Below are positions 6,788 through 14,053 of a stretch of 31,407 nucleotides of DNA, one piece after another. Every line of letters begins with the position of its first letter. Position 1 is the first letter of the stretch. This DNA comes from JAVKSM01 sp039583705 (GTDB lineage: Bacteria; Actinomycetota; Actinomycetes; Mycobacteriales; Pseudonocardiaceae): positions 1 to 31,407 of the forward strand of contig JAVKSM010000022.1 of NCBI GenBank assembly GCA_039583705.1, given 5' to 3'. Position numbers and translations under genes: made by a program. The notes beneath the pieces were generated by a model. It was not told where the DNA came from. It saw nothing but the letters and a program-made list of their open reading frames with translations, and ran no database searches.

Positions 6788-8389
6788 ATGGACTCGTCAG
6801 GCGACGGCCACCGCGGCGTCGGAGCCGATGACACGCTCGACACGGCCGGGTCGACCGGGCCCAAGGGGGACGCCGGACCCAACGGGGACGCCGGACCCAA
6901 CCGGGAGACCGGGTCCAACCGGGAGACCGGGTCCAACCGGGAGACCGGGTCCAACCGGGAGACCGGGTCCAACCGGGAGACCGGGTCCAACNNNNNNNNN
7001 NNNNNNNNNNNNNNNNNNNNNNNNNNNNNNNNNNNNNNNNNNNNNNNNNNNNNNNNNNNNNNNNNNNNNNNNNNNNNNNNNNNNNNNNNNNCCAACCGGG
7101 AGACCGGGTCCAACCGGGAGACCGGGTCCAACCGGGAGACCGGGTCCAACCGGGAGACCGGGTCCAACGGGGACGCCGGGTCCCCCGGCGGGTCGGCCGG
7201 GTCCAGCGCGGGCGGGCAGCCGCCCGGGGAGGGGTCGGTGGCGGATCGGCTGCCGGTCGGGCTGCGGGTGAGCGCGGCGGTGTGCTGGCGGCTGTTGGTG
7301 ATCGCCGCGGCGCTGTACGTGCTGGGTCGGGTGACCTCGGCCTTGCAGTTGATCTTGATTCCGGTCGCGTTGGCGCTGCTGTTGGCGGCGCTGTTGGCCC
7401 CGGCGGTCACCGGGCTGGCCCGCCGCGGGGTACCGCGGGCGCTGGCCACCGTGATGGTGATCGTGGGGGGGCTGGCGACGCTCGGGGGCGTCGGCTACGG
7501 CGTGGTCGTGGCGTTCATGTCGGGTCTTCCCGCCCTGCGCGACCAGCTCTCGCGCAGCGTGGCCCAGATCTCGAACTGGCTGGCCACCGGTCCGCTGCAC
7601 GTGCCCCGCGGCCAGCTCGACAACCTGGTCGGCAGTCTGGGCGCCATGATCTCCGCGCATCGCAGTCAGCTCACCGCCGGGGCGCTGGGAGTGGTCACCA
7701 CCGTCGGGGAGATGGCCACCGGCGCGCTGCTGACGTTGTTCACGCTGATCTTCTTCCTCTACAACGGTGGCCGCATCTGGTCGTTCCTGTTGCGGGTGGT
7801 TCCCGCCGCTTCTCGCGACCGGGTCGACGTCGCGGGCCGCCGGGGGTTCGCCTCGCTGGTCGCCTACACCCGCGCGGTGGCCCTGGTGTCGATCACCGAC
7901 GCCACGTTGGTGGCCCTGGGGTTGTGGCTGATCCGGGTGCCGCTGGTGGTGCCGCTGGCCGCGCTGGTGTTCTTCGGCGCGTTCATCCCCACCGTCGGCG
8001 CGATCGTCACGGGTGCCGTGGCCGTCCTGGTCGCCCTGGTCGCGGGCGGCCTGCTCCCGGCGTTGCTCGTGGTCGTGGTGCTCATCATCGTCGGACAGGT
8101 GGAGGGCCACGTCCTGCAACCGCTGCTGCTGGGTCGCGCGGTGCGGCTGCACCCGCTGGCGGTCGTGCTCCCGGTCGCCACCGGGCTGGTCGTCGCCGGC
8201 ATCGTCGGTGCCCTGCTCGCGGTGCCCCTGGTCGCGGTGCTCAGCTCCGCCGGACACTCCCTGGCCACCCCACGGCGCGCCACGCCGGCAGCCGTGGACC
8301 CCGTCAACCCCGCCCACGCCCGGCCCGAGACGGCGGCTGCGCCCTCCCGGCTCCGCCGGCTGCGGCGACGGCTCGTCCGGTCGGCGTGA
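6788..8389 (+). CDS. AI-2E/PerM-family transporter with hexapeptide-repeat N-terminus, interrupted by a 100-N gap
   Basis: From about base 7240 the protein is a normal AI-2E family (PerM/UPF0118) membrane protein: a helix pair LLVIAAALYVLGRVTSALQL, a soluble middle part (D-Q-L-S-R-S-V-A-Q-I-S-N-W), then LLTLFTLIFFLYNGGRIWSF, the F-I-P-T-V-G-A-I loop and the V-E-G-H-V-L-Q-P-L-L-L-G-R signature near the C-terminus. Members export small molecules or ions; real substrates are rarely known. Ahead of this lies a cytosolic, low-complexity region of (N-R-E-T-G-S)n repeats broken by the assembly gap, so true protein length is unknown. ATG 6788 is favoured by GGGAGG at 6777-6782, 5 nt upstream; ATG 6713 is an in-frame alternative with weaker GGAG at 6701. 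Frame on both sides of the gap is the same as written, but gap length is nominal. The last 40 residues are basic (R-L-R-R-L-R-R-R). Confidence 0.85.
   Translation: MDSSGDGHRGVGADDTLDTAGSTGPKGDAGPNGDAGPNRETGSNRETGSNRETGSNRETGSNRETGSNXXXXXXXXXXXXXXXXXXXXXXXXXXXXXXXXXXNRETGSNRETGSNRETGSNRETGSNGDAGSPGGSAGSSAGGQPPGEGSVADRLPVGLRVSAAVCWRLLVIAAALYVLGRVTSALQLILIPVALALLLAALLAPAVTGLARRGVPRALATVMVIVGGLATLGGVGYGVVVAFMSGLPALRDQLSRSVAQISNWLATGPLHVPRGQLDNLVGSLGAMISAHRSQLTAGALGVVTTVGEMATGALLTLFTLIFFLYNGGRIWSFLLRVVPAASRDRVDVAGRRGFASLVAYTRAVALVSITDATLVALGLWLIRVPLVVPLAALVFFGAFIPTVGAIVTGAVAVLVALVAGGLLPALLVVVVLIIVGQVEGHVLQPLLLGRAVRLHPLAVVLPVATGLVVAGIVGALLAVPLVAVLSSAGHSLATPRRATPAAVDPVNPAHARPETAAAPSRLRRLRRRLVRSA
6863..7183 (+). 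repeat. 18-bp minisatellite coding for N-R-E-T-G-S hexapeptides
   Basis: Unit AACCGGGAGACCGGGTCC. Seven 18-bp units are visible before the gap (two diverged units at 6863 and 6881 reading K/N-G-D-A-G-P, then five identical ones from 6899) and five after it (four identical from 7094, then N-G-D-A-G-S at 7166). Diverged units flank a perfectly homogenised core, the usual pattern of slippage or gene conversion expansion. The unit is in frame with the transporter. Confidence 0.95.
6992..7091. other. Assembly gap (100 Ns) inside the minisatellite
   Basis: Exactly 100 Ns. The distance from the last AAC before the gap (6989) to the first after it (7094) is 105 bp, which is not a multiple of 18, so 100 is a placeholder and not the true length. 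Confidence 0.97.
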
Positions 8390-8720
8390 GCTGACGCGGC
8401 CGGGAATGGGACGCTGGAGGTCCATATCCTCAGCGGCGCCAGCAGGTACCAGTCGTTCTTGCTGCATACCGGAACTCCCATCGCCGAGGCCGACGCGGGC
8501 AACTACGTGTTCGCCGTCGGCGACTACGACGAGGACGGGATCCCTGACCTGTACTGCCTGAAGCACAGCGACACGGCGAGCGGGAAGCTGGAGCTCAACG
8601 TCCTCAGGGGTGCCGGCGAGTAGTTACAAATCTTTCCTGTTGCACGCGAGCACACCCATCACGGAGGTGGATGCGGCAGCCGACTTCCTCTTCGCGGCCG
8701 CGGACTACAACGGGCCCTGA
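8390..8720 (+). pseudogene. Degenerate VCBS/FG-GAP repeat fragment
   Basis: Directly after the transporter stop the same frame reads LEVHILSGASRYQSFLLHTG, then ...Y-V-F-A-V-G-D-Y-D-E-D-G-I-P-D-L-Y-C-L-K..., LELNVLRGAGE and a TAG at 8621. Shifting by one base at about 8620 restores the next copy: S-S-Y-K-S-F-L-L-H-A-S-T-P-I-T-E-V-D-A...F-L-F-A-A-A-D-Y-N-G-P, ending in TGA at 8718. The ~60-residue period and the D-x-D-x-D-G-x-x-D-L calcium-type loop are those of secreted actinomycete VCBS repeat proteins, where phrases such as L-S-G-A-S-x-Y-Q-S-F-L-L-H-T-G recur. There is no start codon, no signal peptide and only about 1.6 repeats, so this is a relic of a larger secreted protein. Confidence 0.8.
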
Positions 8721-8783
8721 ACGGCGCCCAGCTCCCCACCTGGACCTGACTCCTGGATCGTCTGCGTCGGCGCCCGCTGTGCC

Positions 8784-8816
8784 GTGACGGACCGGTGACG
8801 GACCAGTGACGGACCG
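8784..8816 (+). repeat. Three tandem 11-bp repeats upstream of hyuA
   Basis: GTGACGGACC(G/A) at 8784, 8795 and 8806, head to tail. The 11-bp period is close to one DNA helical turn, so the copies would face the same side of the helix, as expected for a regulator binding cooperatively. They lie 45-75 bp before the likely hyuA start. A regulatory role is inference; they may instead fall inside the coding region if translation begins at GTG 8806. Confidence 0.5.
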
Positions 8817-8859
8817 CCTGGTGCGGTGCTCTCCGGACCACTGCGCTCACCGGGCTGGG

Positions 8860-10875
8860 ATGGGGGATGCTGGGTCGGTGACAGTGGTGGCGGGGGTGGA
8901 CGTGGGCGGCACCTTCACCGACGTCGTCGTGCACGCCGAGGGCCACCGGCCGCGGGCGGTCAAGGTGCCGACGACACCGGGCAACCAGGCCGAGGGCGTC
9001 GAGCGGGGCGTGCGGGAGGGTTCGCCTCAGGCGCCGCGGCTCGTGGCGCACGGCACCACGACGGCGACGAACGCGGTGTTGGAGCGCCGCGTCGCCCGCA
9101 CGGTGTTCGTCACCACCGACGGGTTCGGCGACCTGCTGGAGATTGCCCGGCAGGACCGACCGGCGCTCTACGACCTGTCGGTGACGCGGCCGCCGCCGCT
9201 GGTGCCCCGCGACCGGGTGGTGACCGTCGTGGAGCGGACGGGCCCGGACGGCAAGCCGGTGCTCGAGCTCACCGACGACGAGGTCGACCGCGTCGTCGAG
9301 GCGGTCAGGGATCTGGAGCCGGAGTCGGTCGCGGTGTGCCTGGTGTTCTCCTACGCGGGCGCGGAGCACGAACGCCGGCTGTGCGAGGCGTTGGCGCCGC
9401 TGGGGGTGCCCATCACCCGCTCCAGCGCGCTGCTCGCCGAGTTCCGCGAGTTCGAGCGTGCCTCGACCTGCGCGCTCAACGCCGCCGTGGAGCCGGTGAT
9501 GCGTCGCTACCTGTCCAACCTCACCGGGCGGCTCCCCGACGCCACGATCACCGTGATGACCTCGGGTGGCGGAACCGCGGGAACCGGTTTCGCCGCGGCG
9601 GCGCCGGTGCACACCCTGCTGTCGGGGCCGGCGGCCGGCGTGGTCGCCGCCGGCGCGGTGGCCCGCTCCGCCGGGTTCCACGACGCGATCGCCTTCGATA
9701 TGGGCGGCACCTCCACCGACGTGTGCCTGATCCGGGGCGGCACCCCTGAGGTGTCGACCTCGTCGCAGATCGCGGGGCTGCCCTTCCGCACGCCCGCGGT
9801 CGGGATCCACACGGTCGGCGCGGGCGGCGGGTCGGTCGCCTGGATCGACGCCGGCGGGGCGTTGCGGGTCGGGCCCCGTTCGGCGGGCGCCGACCCCGGC
9901 CCGGCCTGCTACGCCCGGGGCGGGGTGGAGCCGACCGTCACCGACGCGCACAGCGCGCTCGGGCACCTCGACCCCGACCGTGAGCTCGGCGGCGGCTTGC
10001 GGCTCGACGTGGACGCCGCCCGGCGGGCCTTGGGCACGCTGCCCGGGTCGGCCGGGGGGGCGCACGGCGTGCTCGCCATCGTCCGCGCGACCATGGCCCG
10101 CGCGTTGCGCCGCGTGAGCACCGAGCGGGGGGTCGACCCGTCCGGTCTGGCGCTGGTCGCCTACGGAGGCGCGGGCCCGCTGCACGCCACCGCGCTGGCC
10201 CGCGAGCTGGGCTGCACCGCGGTCGTCGTGCCGCCGGCACCGGGGGTGCTCAGCGCACTCGGCCTGCTGCTCGCGCCGCCCCGGTTCGAGGTGTCCCGGA
10301 CGGTGCTGGCCGATGCCGGCGCGGACCTGTCGCGGACCTGGCGGGAGCTGGCCGAGGAGGCCCGCGAGGAGCTTTCCCGGCAGGGCGTGACCGGCGAGGT
10401 GAGCATCTGCCGGCTGGCGGATGCGCGCTACGCCGGGCAGTCGCACGAGTTGCGGCTCACGGTCGGGGAGGACCCTGCGGCCGGGGACCTCACAGACGGT
10501 GCCGGGGACCTCGCCGCCACGGCCGGGGACCTCGCCGAGCTGCTGCACGCGGCACACGAGCAGGCATACGGCTACGCCATGCGGGAGGAGCGGGTCGAGG
10601 TCGTCACGGTGCGGGTCGTTGCCGCCGCCGCGCCGGTCCTCGCCGAGCCGCCCGGGGACTGGGACCAGGGGGAGCCGGCCGGGGACCGCTGGCGTGAGAT
10701 CGGCGTGGCCGACGAGCGGGTCGAGGCACGGGTGGTGTCCCGAGCGGCGCTGCGGCCCGGTGACGAGGTCGCCGGACCCGCGCTGGTCGAGCAGCCCGAT
10801 ACCACCACACTGCTGGCGCCCGACGAGCGCGCCGTGGTGGACGACGCGGACAACCTGGTGGTGCGCCTGCCGTGA
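8860..10875 (+). CDS. hyuA: Hydantoinase A / oxoprolinase-type ATPase subunit (HyuA family)
   Basis: About 671 residues. N-terminal ATPase fold of the hydantoinase/oxoprolinase family: V-A-G-V-D-V-G-G-T-F-T-D-V-V-V (phosphate loop), A-H-G-T-T-T-A-T-N-A-V-L-E-R, then F-R-E-F-E-R-A-S-T-C-A-L-N-A-A-V-E-P. The second subdomain has A-F-D-M-G-G-T-S-T-D-V-C-L-I, GAGGGSVAWIDAGGALRVGP and V-A-Y-G-G-A-G-P-L-H-A; the ~170-residue C-terminal part matches the usual tail. Family members open cyclic amides (hydantoins, 5-oxoproline) with ATP, or carboxylate ketones, acting together with the B subunit. Substrate is not predictable here. Start: ATG 8860 or GTG 8878 put the DVGGTFTD motif close to the N-terminus as in relatives; GTG 8806 would add a non-homologous leader. 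The gene is coupled to hyuB by a GTGA overlap. A small degenerate duplication (G-D-L-T/A repeats) occurs near 10480-10535. Confidence 0.9.
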   Translation: MGDAGSVTVVAGVDVGGTFTDVVVHAEGHRPRAVKVPTTPGNQAEGVERGVREGSPQAPRLVAHGTTTATNAVLERRVARTVFVTTDGFGDLLEIARQDRPALYDLSVTRPPPLVPRDRVVTVVERTGPDGKPVLELTDDEVDRVVEAVRDLEPESVAVCLVFSYAGAEHERRLCEALAPLGVPITRSSALLAEFREFERASTCALNAAVEPVMRRYLSNLTGRLPDATITVMTSGGGTAGTGFAAAAPVHTLLSGPAAGVVAAGAVARSAGFHDAIAFDMGGTSTDVCLIRGGTPEVSTSSQIAGLPFRTPAVGIHTVGAGGGSVAWIDAGGALRVGPRSAGADPGPACYARGGVEPTVTDAHSALGHLDPDRELGGGLRLDVDAARRALGTLPGSAGGAHGVLAIVRATMARALRRVSTERGVDPSGLALVAYGGAGPLHATALARELGCTAVVVPPAPGVLSALGLLLAPPRFEVSRTVLADAGADLSRTWRELAEEAREELSRQGVTGEVSICRLADARYAGQSHELRLTVGEDPAAGDLTDGAGDLAATAGDLAELLHAAHEQAYGYAMREERVEVVTVRVVAAAAPVLAEPPGDWDQGEPAGDRWREIGVADERVEARVVSRAALRPGDEVAGPALVEQPDTTTLLAPDERAVVDDADNLVVRLP

Positions 10876-12425
10876 GCGAGCCGTCCGCGGTGGGGCTGGA
10901 GGTGTTCCGGCATGCGATCGCCGGGGTGGCCGAGGAGATGGGCGTGGCGCTGCGCCGCGCCGCCTACTCCCCGAACATCAAAGAACGCGCGGACTGCTCC
11001 GCGGCGGTGTTCGACCCGGACGGCGAGATGGTCGCGCAGGCCGAGCACATCCCGGTGCACCTGGGGTCGATGCCGGCGAGCGTCCGCGCGGTGCTCGACA
11101 CCTGCGGCGAGCTGCGCCCCGGGATGCAGGTGTGCGTCAACGACCCGTACCTGGGCGGCACCCACCTGCCCGACCTGACGATCGTCGCCGCGGTCGGCGA
11201 CTCCGACGGCGTGCTGCTCGGCTACGTCGCGAACCGGGCGCACCACGCCGACGTGGGCGGCGCCGCGCCGGGGTCGATGCCGGCCAGCGCCACCGAGATC
11301 GCGATGGAGGGCGTGCGGATCCCCCCGATCCGCATCGCCGACCTCGACGGGGAACGTGCCGACGTCGTGCGGCTGATCGCGGCGAATTCACGGACGCCGG
11401 GGGAGCGCCGCGGGGACCTGCGGGCCCAGTTCGCGGCGAACCACGTCGGTGCGATGCGGCTGCGCGAGTTGGCCGAACGGGTGGGCGTGGCAGGGCTGCG
11501 CGAGTCGATGGTCGGGGTGTGCGACTACTCCGACCGCCGCGTGCGGGCAGCGGTGACCGAAATCCCCGACGGGTGCTACACGCACCGCGACGTCCTGGAG
11601 ATCGGTGACGGGGTGGCGATCCGCGCCGCGGTGACCGTCGAGGGCGACGAGGTGACCGTCGACTTCGACGGCAGCGACCCACAGGTCCCGGTGAACTGCA
11701 ACGCGGTGTACGCGGTGACGCTGTCCTCGTCGATGTTCGTGTTCCGGATGCTCACCGACCCCGACGCCCCGCCCAACGCCGGCTGCTACCGGGCGCTGCA
11801 CGTCCGGGCTCCGGAAGGGTCCGTGGTGCACGCCCGGTTCCCGGCGCCGACCGCCGCCGGCAACGTCGAGACCAGCCAGCGGATCGTCGACGTGCTGCTC
11901 GGCGCGTTCGCCCAGGCGATCCCGGAGCGGGTGCCGGCGGCCAGCCAGGGCACCATGAACAACGTGCTGCTCGGCGTCGGCGGGGACGCCTCGTTCAGCT
12001 ACTACGAGACCCTCGGTGGGGGGGAGGGCGGCACCCCGCAGCGCCCGGGCATGTCCGGGGTGCACACCGGCATGACGAACACCCAGAACACCCCGGCCGA
12101 GGCGGTGGAGCTCGGCTACCCGTTGCGGGTGTGGCGCTACGAGCTGCGCCGCGGCTCCGGCGGGGCCGGCCGGCACCCCGGCGGCGAGGGGTTGATCCGG
12201 GAGATCGAGGTCCTCGCCGACTGCGTGCTCACCATCCAGTCCGAACGCCGTCAGCGCGCCCCGTGGGGGCTCGGTGGCGGGCACGACGGCGCAGTGGGCC
12301 GCAACGTCCGCATCCGCGGCGACGGCACCGAGGAGGAGCTGCCGAGCAAGGGCACCTGGACCCTGCGGCGCGGCGAGCGGGTCCGCATCGAGACCCCGGG
12401 CGGCGGCGGGTGGGGAAAGCCGTGA
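10872..12425 (+). CDS. hyuB: Hydantoinase B / oxoprolinase-type subunit (HyuB family)
   Basis: 517 residues, full length for the family. Diagnostic blocks in order: V-F-R-H-A-I-A-G-V-A-E-E-M-G near residue 10, P-N-I-K-E-R-A-D-C-S-A-A-V-F-D at 34-48, H-I-P-V-H-L-G-S-M-P near 60, the metal-type motif N-D-P-Y-L-G-G-T-H-L-P-D at 90-101, N-R-A-H-H-A-D-V-G-G, N-C-N-A-V-Y-A-V-T, P-N-A-G-C-Y-R and the C-terminal T-P-G-G-G-G-W-G. The first His/Asp-rich blocks are the likely active-site metal ligands by family. It forms the catalytic complex with HyuA. The GTG at 10872 overlaps the HyuA stop by 4 bp, so equal-ratio translation is likely. No transporter or regulator specific to hydantoin use is next to the pair. 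Confidence 0.92.
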   Translation: MSEPSAVGLEVFRHAIAGVAEEMGVALRRAAYSPNIKERADCSAAVFDPDGEMVAQAEHIPVHLGSMPASVRAVLDTCGELRPGMQVCVNDPYLGGTHLPDLTIVAAVGDSDGVLLGYVANRAHHADVGGAAPGSMPASATEIAMEGVRIPPIRIADLDGERADVVRLIAANSRTPGERRGDLRAQFAANHVGAMRLRELAERVGVAGLRESMVGVCDYSDRRVRAAVTEIPDGCYTHRDVLEIGDGVAIRAAVTVEGDEVTVDFDGSDPQVPVNCNAVYAVTLSSSMFVFRMLTDPDAPPNAGCYRALHVRAPEGSVVHARFPAPTAAGNVETSQRIVDVLLGAFAQAIPERVPAASQGTMNNVLLGVGGDASFSYYETLGGGEGGTPQRPGMSGVHTGMTNTQNTPAEAVELGYPLRVWRYELRRGSGGAGRHPGGEGLIREIEVLADCVLTIQSERRQRAPWGLGGGHDGAVGRNVRIRGDGTEEELPSKGTWTLRRGERVRIETPGGGGWGKP

Positions 12426-12464
12426 CTTCCCGGGTGGCTTTCAGGTGGTTGCTCGGGGGCTTTT

Positions 12465-12881
12465 TCAGGTGGCTTCCGGGTCGGTGGGAGGTCGCCCGGG
12501 CGGGCGCGGGGGTGGCATAGCGGCTGGCACCGGGATCGTCGGGACGACCTCATCGAAGGGGGTCGGAACGAGGTCGCCGAGAGTGGTCGGGGTCGGCGGG
12601 GGAGCCAGGTCGAACAGCGCCCGGGTGAGGGTGGTCCTGGGGTAGCGCAGTGCCCTGAGGTCATGCAGCGGGCCGCGAAGCTCTTCGAGCGGCTTGCGGA
12701 TCTCGTCGAACTCCGGGCCGAGTTCGCTGCGGACATGCTCGTTCGCACCGGCGAGGTAGGTCTTGAGCTGACGGATGGTGCGCCCCAGCCAGGCCGCCGC
12801 GGCGGGCAGGCGCTCCGGGCCGAGGACGAACAGGGCGACCAGCAGCAGCACGACGATCTTTTCGATGCTGAGGTCGAACAT
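12465..12881 (-). CDS. tatB: Sec-independent (twin-arginine) translocase subunit TatB
   Basis: 138 residues. N-terminal membrane helix (IEKIVVLLLVALFVLGPERL) with the G-P-E-R-L-P hinge that marks TatA/B proteins, followed by an amphipathic helix (A-A-W-L-G-R-T-I-R-Q-L-K-T-Y-L) and a charged stretch (E-L-G-P-E-F-D-E-I-R-K-P-L-E-E-L-R), then a Pro-rich disordered tail from about residue 90. With TatC it recognises folded proteins bearing RR signal peptides. The Glu in the short periplasmic end (M-F-D-L-S-I-E-K) and the length fit TatB rather than TatA. ATG 12881 has GGAAGG 8 nt upstream. The gene is convergent with hyuB (39 bp between stops); no tatA/tatC or sigE/htrA neighbours are visible. 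Confidence 0.9.
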   Translation of the reverse strand: MFDLSIEKIVVLLLVALFVLGPERLPAAAAWLGRTIRQLKTYLAGANEHVRSELGPEFDEIRKPLEELRGPLHDLRALRYPRTTLTRALFDLAPPPTPTTLGDLVPTPFDEVVPTIPVPAAMPPPRPPGRPPTDPEAT

Positions 12882-13050
12882 CGATGCGCCTTCCGGGATG
12901 GCCCGCGCTCAGGTCCGCGCTGGTCATCCTACCGCCGGAGGACCGCCACCCGACGCTGAACCGCCACCCCCACCCTGGACCGTCACCACCCACCGGTGCC
13001 CCTGCCATCAGCGGTGGGTCGTCACCTGGTGCGGCAGGGGTTCGGTCAAG

Positions 13051-13296
13051 ATGCCGTACCCTCGTTACGTGGCCGAGCGGGTCGAGGTGGACGTGGACGA
13101 GCCCACAGCGGCGTACCTGTATCGGTGCGCACATCAGCGCGCACATCAGCGCGGGGTCAGTGTCGGCACCGCGGCGGCGCGCCAACTGCGCGAGCTGGCG
13201 TTGGCCGATGCCGCTCGAGCGCTTGCTGCATGGGATCCTGCCGGGACCTACACCGAGGCTCAGACCGAAGAACGGGAGAACGCGCAAGCCGGCTAA
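13051..13296 (+). CDS. Small protein, putative antitoxin of a MazF-like pair
   Basis: 81 residues: R-V-E-V-D-V-D-E-P-T-A-A-Y-L near the N-terminus (a beta-strand then helix, compatible with a ribbon-helix-helix DNA-binding fold), then a helical region rich in Ala, Leu and Arg (A-A-R-Q-L-R-E-L-A-L-A-D-A-A-R-A-L-A-A-W) and an acidic tail (E-A-Q-T-E-E-R-E-N). This size and layout, immediately upstream of a MazF-like gene, is what antitoxins look like: DNA-binding front, toxin-binding back. A perfect 12-bp tandem duplication (13127-13138 and 13139-13150) inserts an extra A-H-Q-R just between the two parts. Start ATG 13051; GTG 13069 is an in-frame alternative. No family was recognised with certainty. 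Confidence 0.55.
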   Translation: MPYPRYVAERVEVDVDEPTAAYLYRCAHQRAHQRGVSVGTAAARQLRELALADAARALAAWDPAGTYTEAQTEERENAQAG

Positions 13297-13361
13297 CATC
13301 GCTACTGCCGGCCAACTTACCCGCCCCTCTGGGGCAGCAGGGCCTCTGAGACCCTTCCCTC

Positions 13362-13619
13362 GTGCGACGCGGAGAGATCTGGCAGTACCGGCCCGTGCTT
13401 GAGCGTCCTGGACAATCCCTGCTGCGATTGATCGTGAGTGCGGATTTCCTGAACGAGGGCGAAGGAGCCACCGTCCTGGGCGTGCATCTGGTTGACCGGG
13501 ACCTGCAGTCCCTCCTAGTGCCGCGGATCGGAGCGCATGACCTGCGGCGGAGTTCGGCGATACCCGGTTCCGCCCCAGGTCTGCCTCCCGTCGCCGGACA
13601 GCTCTTGGACCACACCTGA
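13362..13619 (+). CDS. MazF/PemK-like toxin, probably C-terminally truncated
   Basis: 85 residues. Begins M-R-R-G-E-I-W-Q-Y-R-P, the usual start of MazF/PemK endoribonucleases (R-G-E-I/V-W), followed by R-P-G-Q-S-L-L-R-L-I-V-S-A-D, the family's central strand region, and V-L-G-V-H-L-V-D-R-D. After about residue 58 the sequence no longer looks like the family and ends as a Pro/Ala-rich tail; typical members are around 105-115 residues and finish with a helix such as R-R-x-L-x-x-x-x-G-x-L-x-x-E. The missing half is not visible in another frame downstream, so this looks like a real truncation and not one frameshift. The gene is 65 bp after the putative antitoxin; a GCCCC-TCT-GGGGC hairpin lies between (13323-13335). 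Activity is doubtful. Confidence 0.55.
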   Translation: MRRGEIWQYRPVLERPGQSLLRLIVSADFLNEGEGATVLGVHLVDRDLQSLLVPRIGAHDLRRSSAIPGSAPGLPPVAGQLLDHT

Positions 13620-13658
13620 GGTGGGTGTTCCCGCCGGGACACGAGGAGCGTGGTCGCG

Positions 13659-13865
13659 TCAGGTGCCCTGGTGCTCCTGCTCGACGCGCTCGAAGCCCTC
13701 GGCCTTGCGCTCGTGCTCCTCGGCCGTCTCCCTCGCCTGCGCCGCCTTCTCCTCCTGGCGGCCCTTGAGCTGCTGCGCCTGGCCCTCCTTGCGGAGCTCG
13801 TCGCTGCCGGTGACGCTGCCGGCCGTCTCTTTCAGCTTGCCCTTGGCCTCGTCGGCGATACCCAT
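13659..13865 (-). CDS. CsbD-family small stress-response protein
   Basis: 68 residues: starts MGIADEAKGKLKETAGSVTG, then Lys/Glu/Gln-rich helix (E-G-Q-A-Q-Q-L-K-G-R-Q-E-E-K-A-A-Q-A-R). The opening D-E-A-K-G-K-x-K-E-x-A-G-x-x-T-G is the CsbD signature; such proteins are abundant under general stress in many bacteria, with unknown molecular role. The start is well defined: ATG 13865 follows AGGAGG at 13875-13880, 9 nt upstream. A much longer open frame reaching back to 14267 exists only because the DUF6247 gene upstream is frameshifted into this frame; that fusion is not likely to be a real protein. Confidence 0.85.
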   Translation of the reverse strand: MGIADEAKGKLKETAGSVTGSDELRKEGQAQQLKGRQEEKAAQARETAEEHERKAEGFERVEQEHQGT

Positions 13866-13934
13866 GGTCGCGATCCTCCTCTTGCTCGATTGACACCGAG
13901 GGGCTACCCGTCTGCCGGGCACTCGAACCCGCAT

Positions 13935-13994
13935 CCGCCACCGCGGCTTAACCTTGACGACCGCCACCGCGGCTTGACCTTGACTCCGTGTCAA
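13935..13994 (-). promoter_or_regulatory. 24-bp direct repeat and TTGAC/GTCAA inverted repeat upstream of csbD
   Basis: CCGCCACCGCGGCTT(A/G)ACCTTGAC is present at 13935-13958 and again at 13961-13984, one mismatch, period 26 bp. The second copy leads into the inverted repeat TTGAC-5-GTCAA at 13980-13994, which on the minus strand also reads as a TTGACA -35-like box 115-130 bp before the csbD start. This is the only visible candidate promoter/operator for csbD. Function not tested. Confidence 0.4.
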
Positions 13995-14053
13995 CCTCAG
14001 CGGACATGCCTCGCCGCGGGGGTTGTCGGCGCGACTCCGGGGGCGGGGCGTGA

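Noticed and set aside
6863..7183. Possible CRISPR array
   Set aside because: The 18-bp units are contiguous with no spacers and are in frame with a gene; no cas genes.
6797..8566. 589-residue minus-strand frame with V-G-P-G-L-P collagen-like repeats
   Set aside because: It is the reverse reading of the minisatellite and the AI-2E transporter; the repeats look collagen-like only because the unit is GC-rich.
8659..10557. 632-residue open frame on the minus strand opposite hyuA
   Set aside because: Arg/Gly/Gln-rich shadow caused by high GC; it runs antisense to a complete hydantoinase A gene with all motifs.
12882..13050. Looked for a gene between tatB and the antitoxin-like gene
   Set aside because: Only low-complexity frames (Pro/Arg/Ser) without start signals; taken as intergenic promoter space.
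13915..13940. tRNA-like T-loop (GGGTTCGAGT on the minus strand)
   Set aside because: No matching acceptor stem, D-arm or anticodon arm around it; the T-stem itself does not pair properly.
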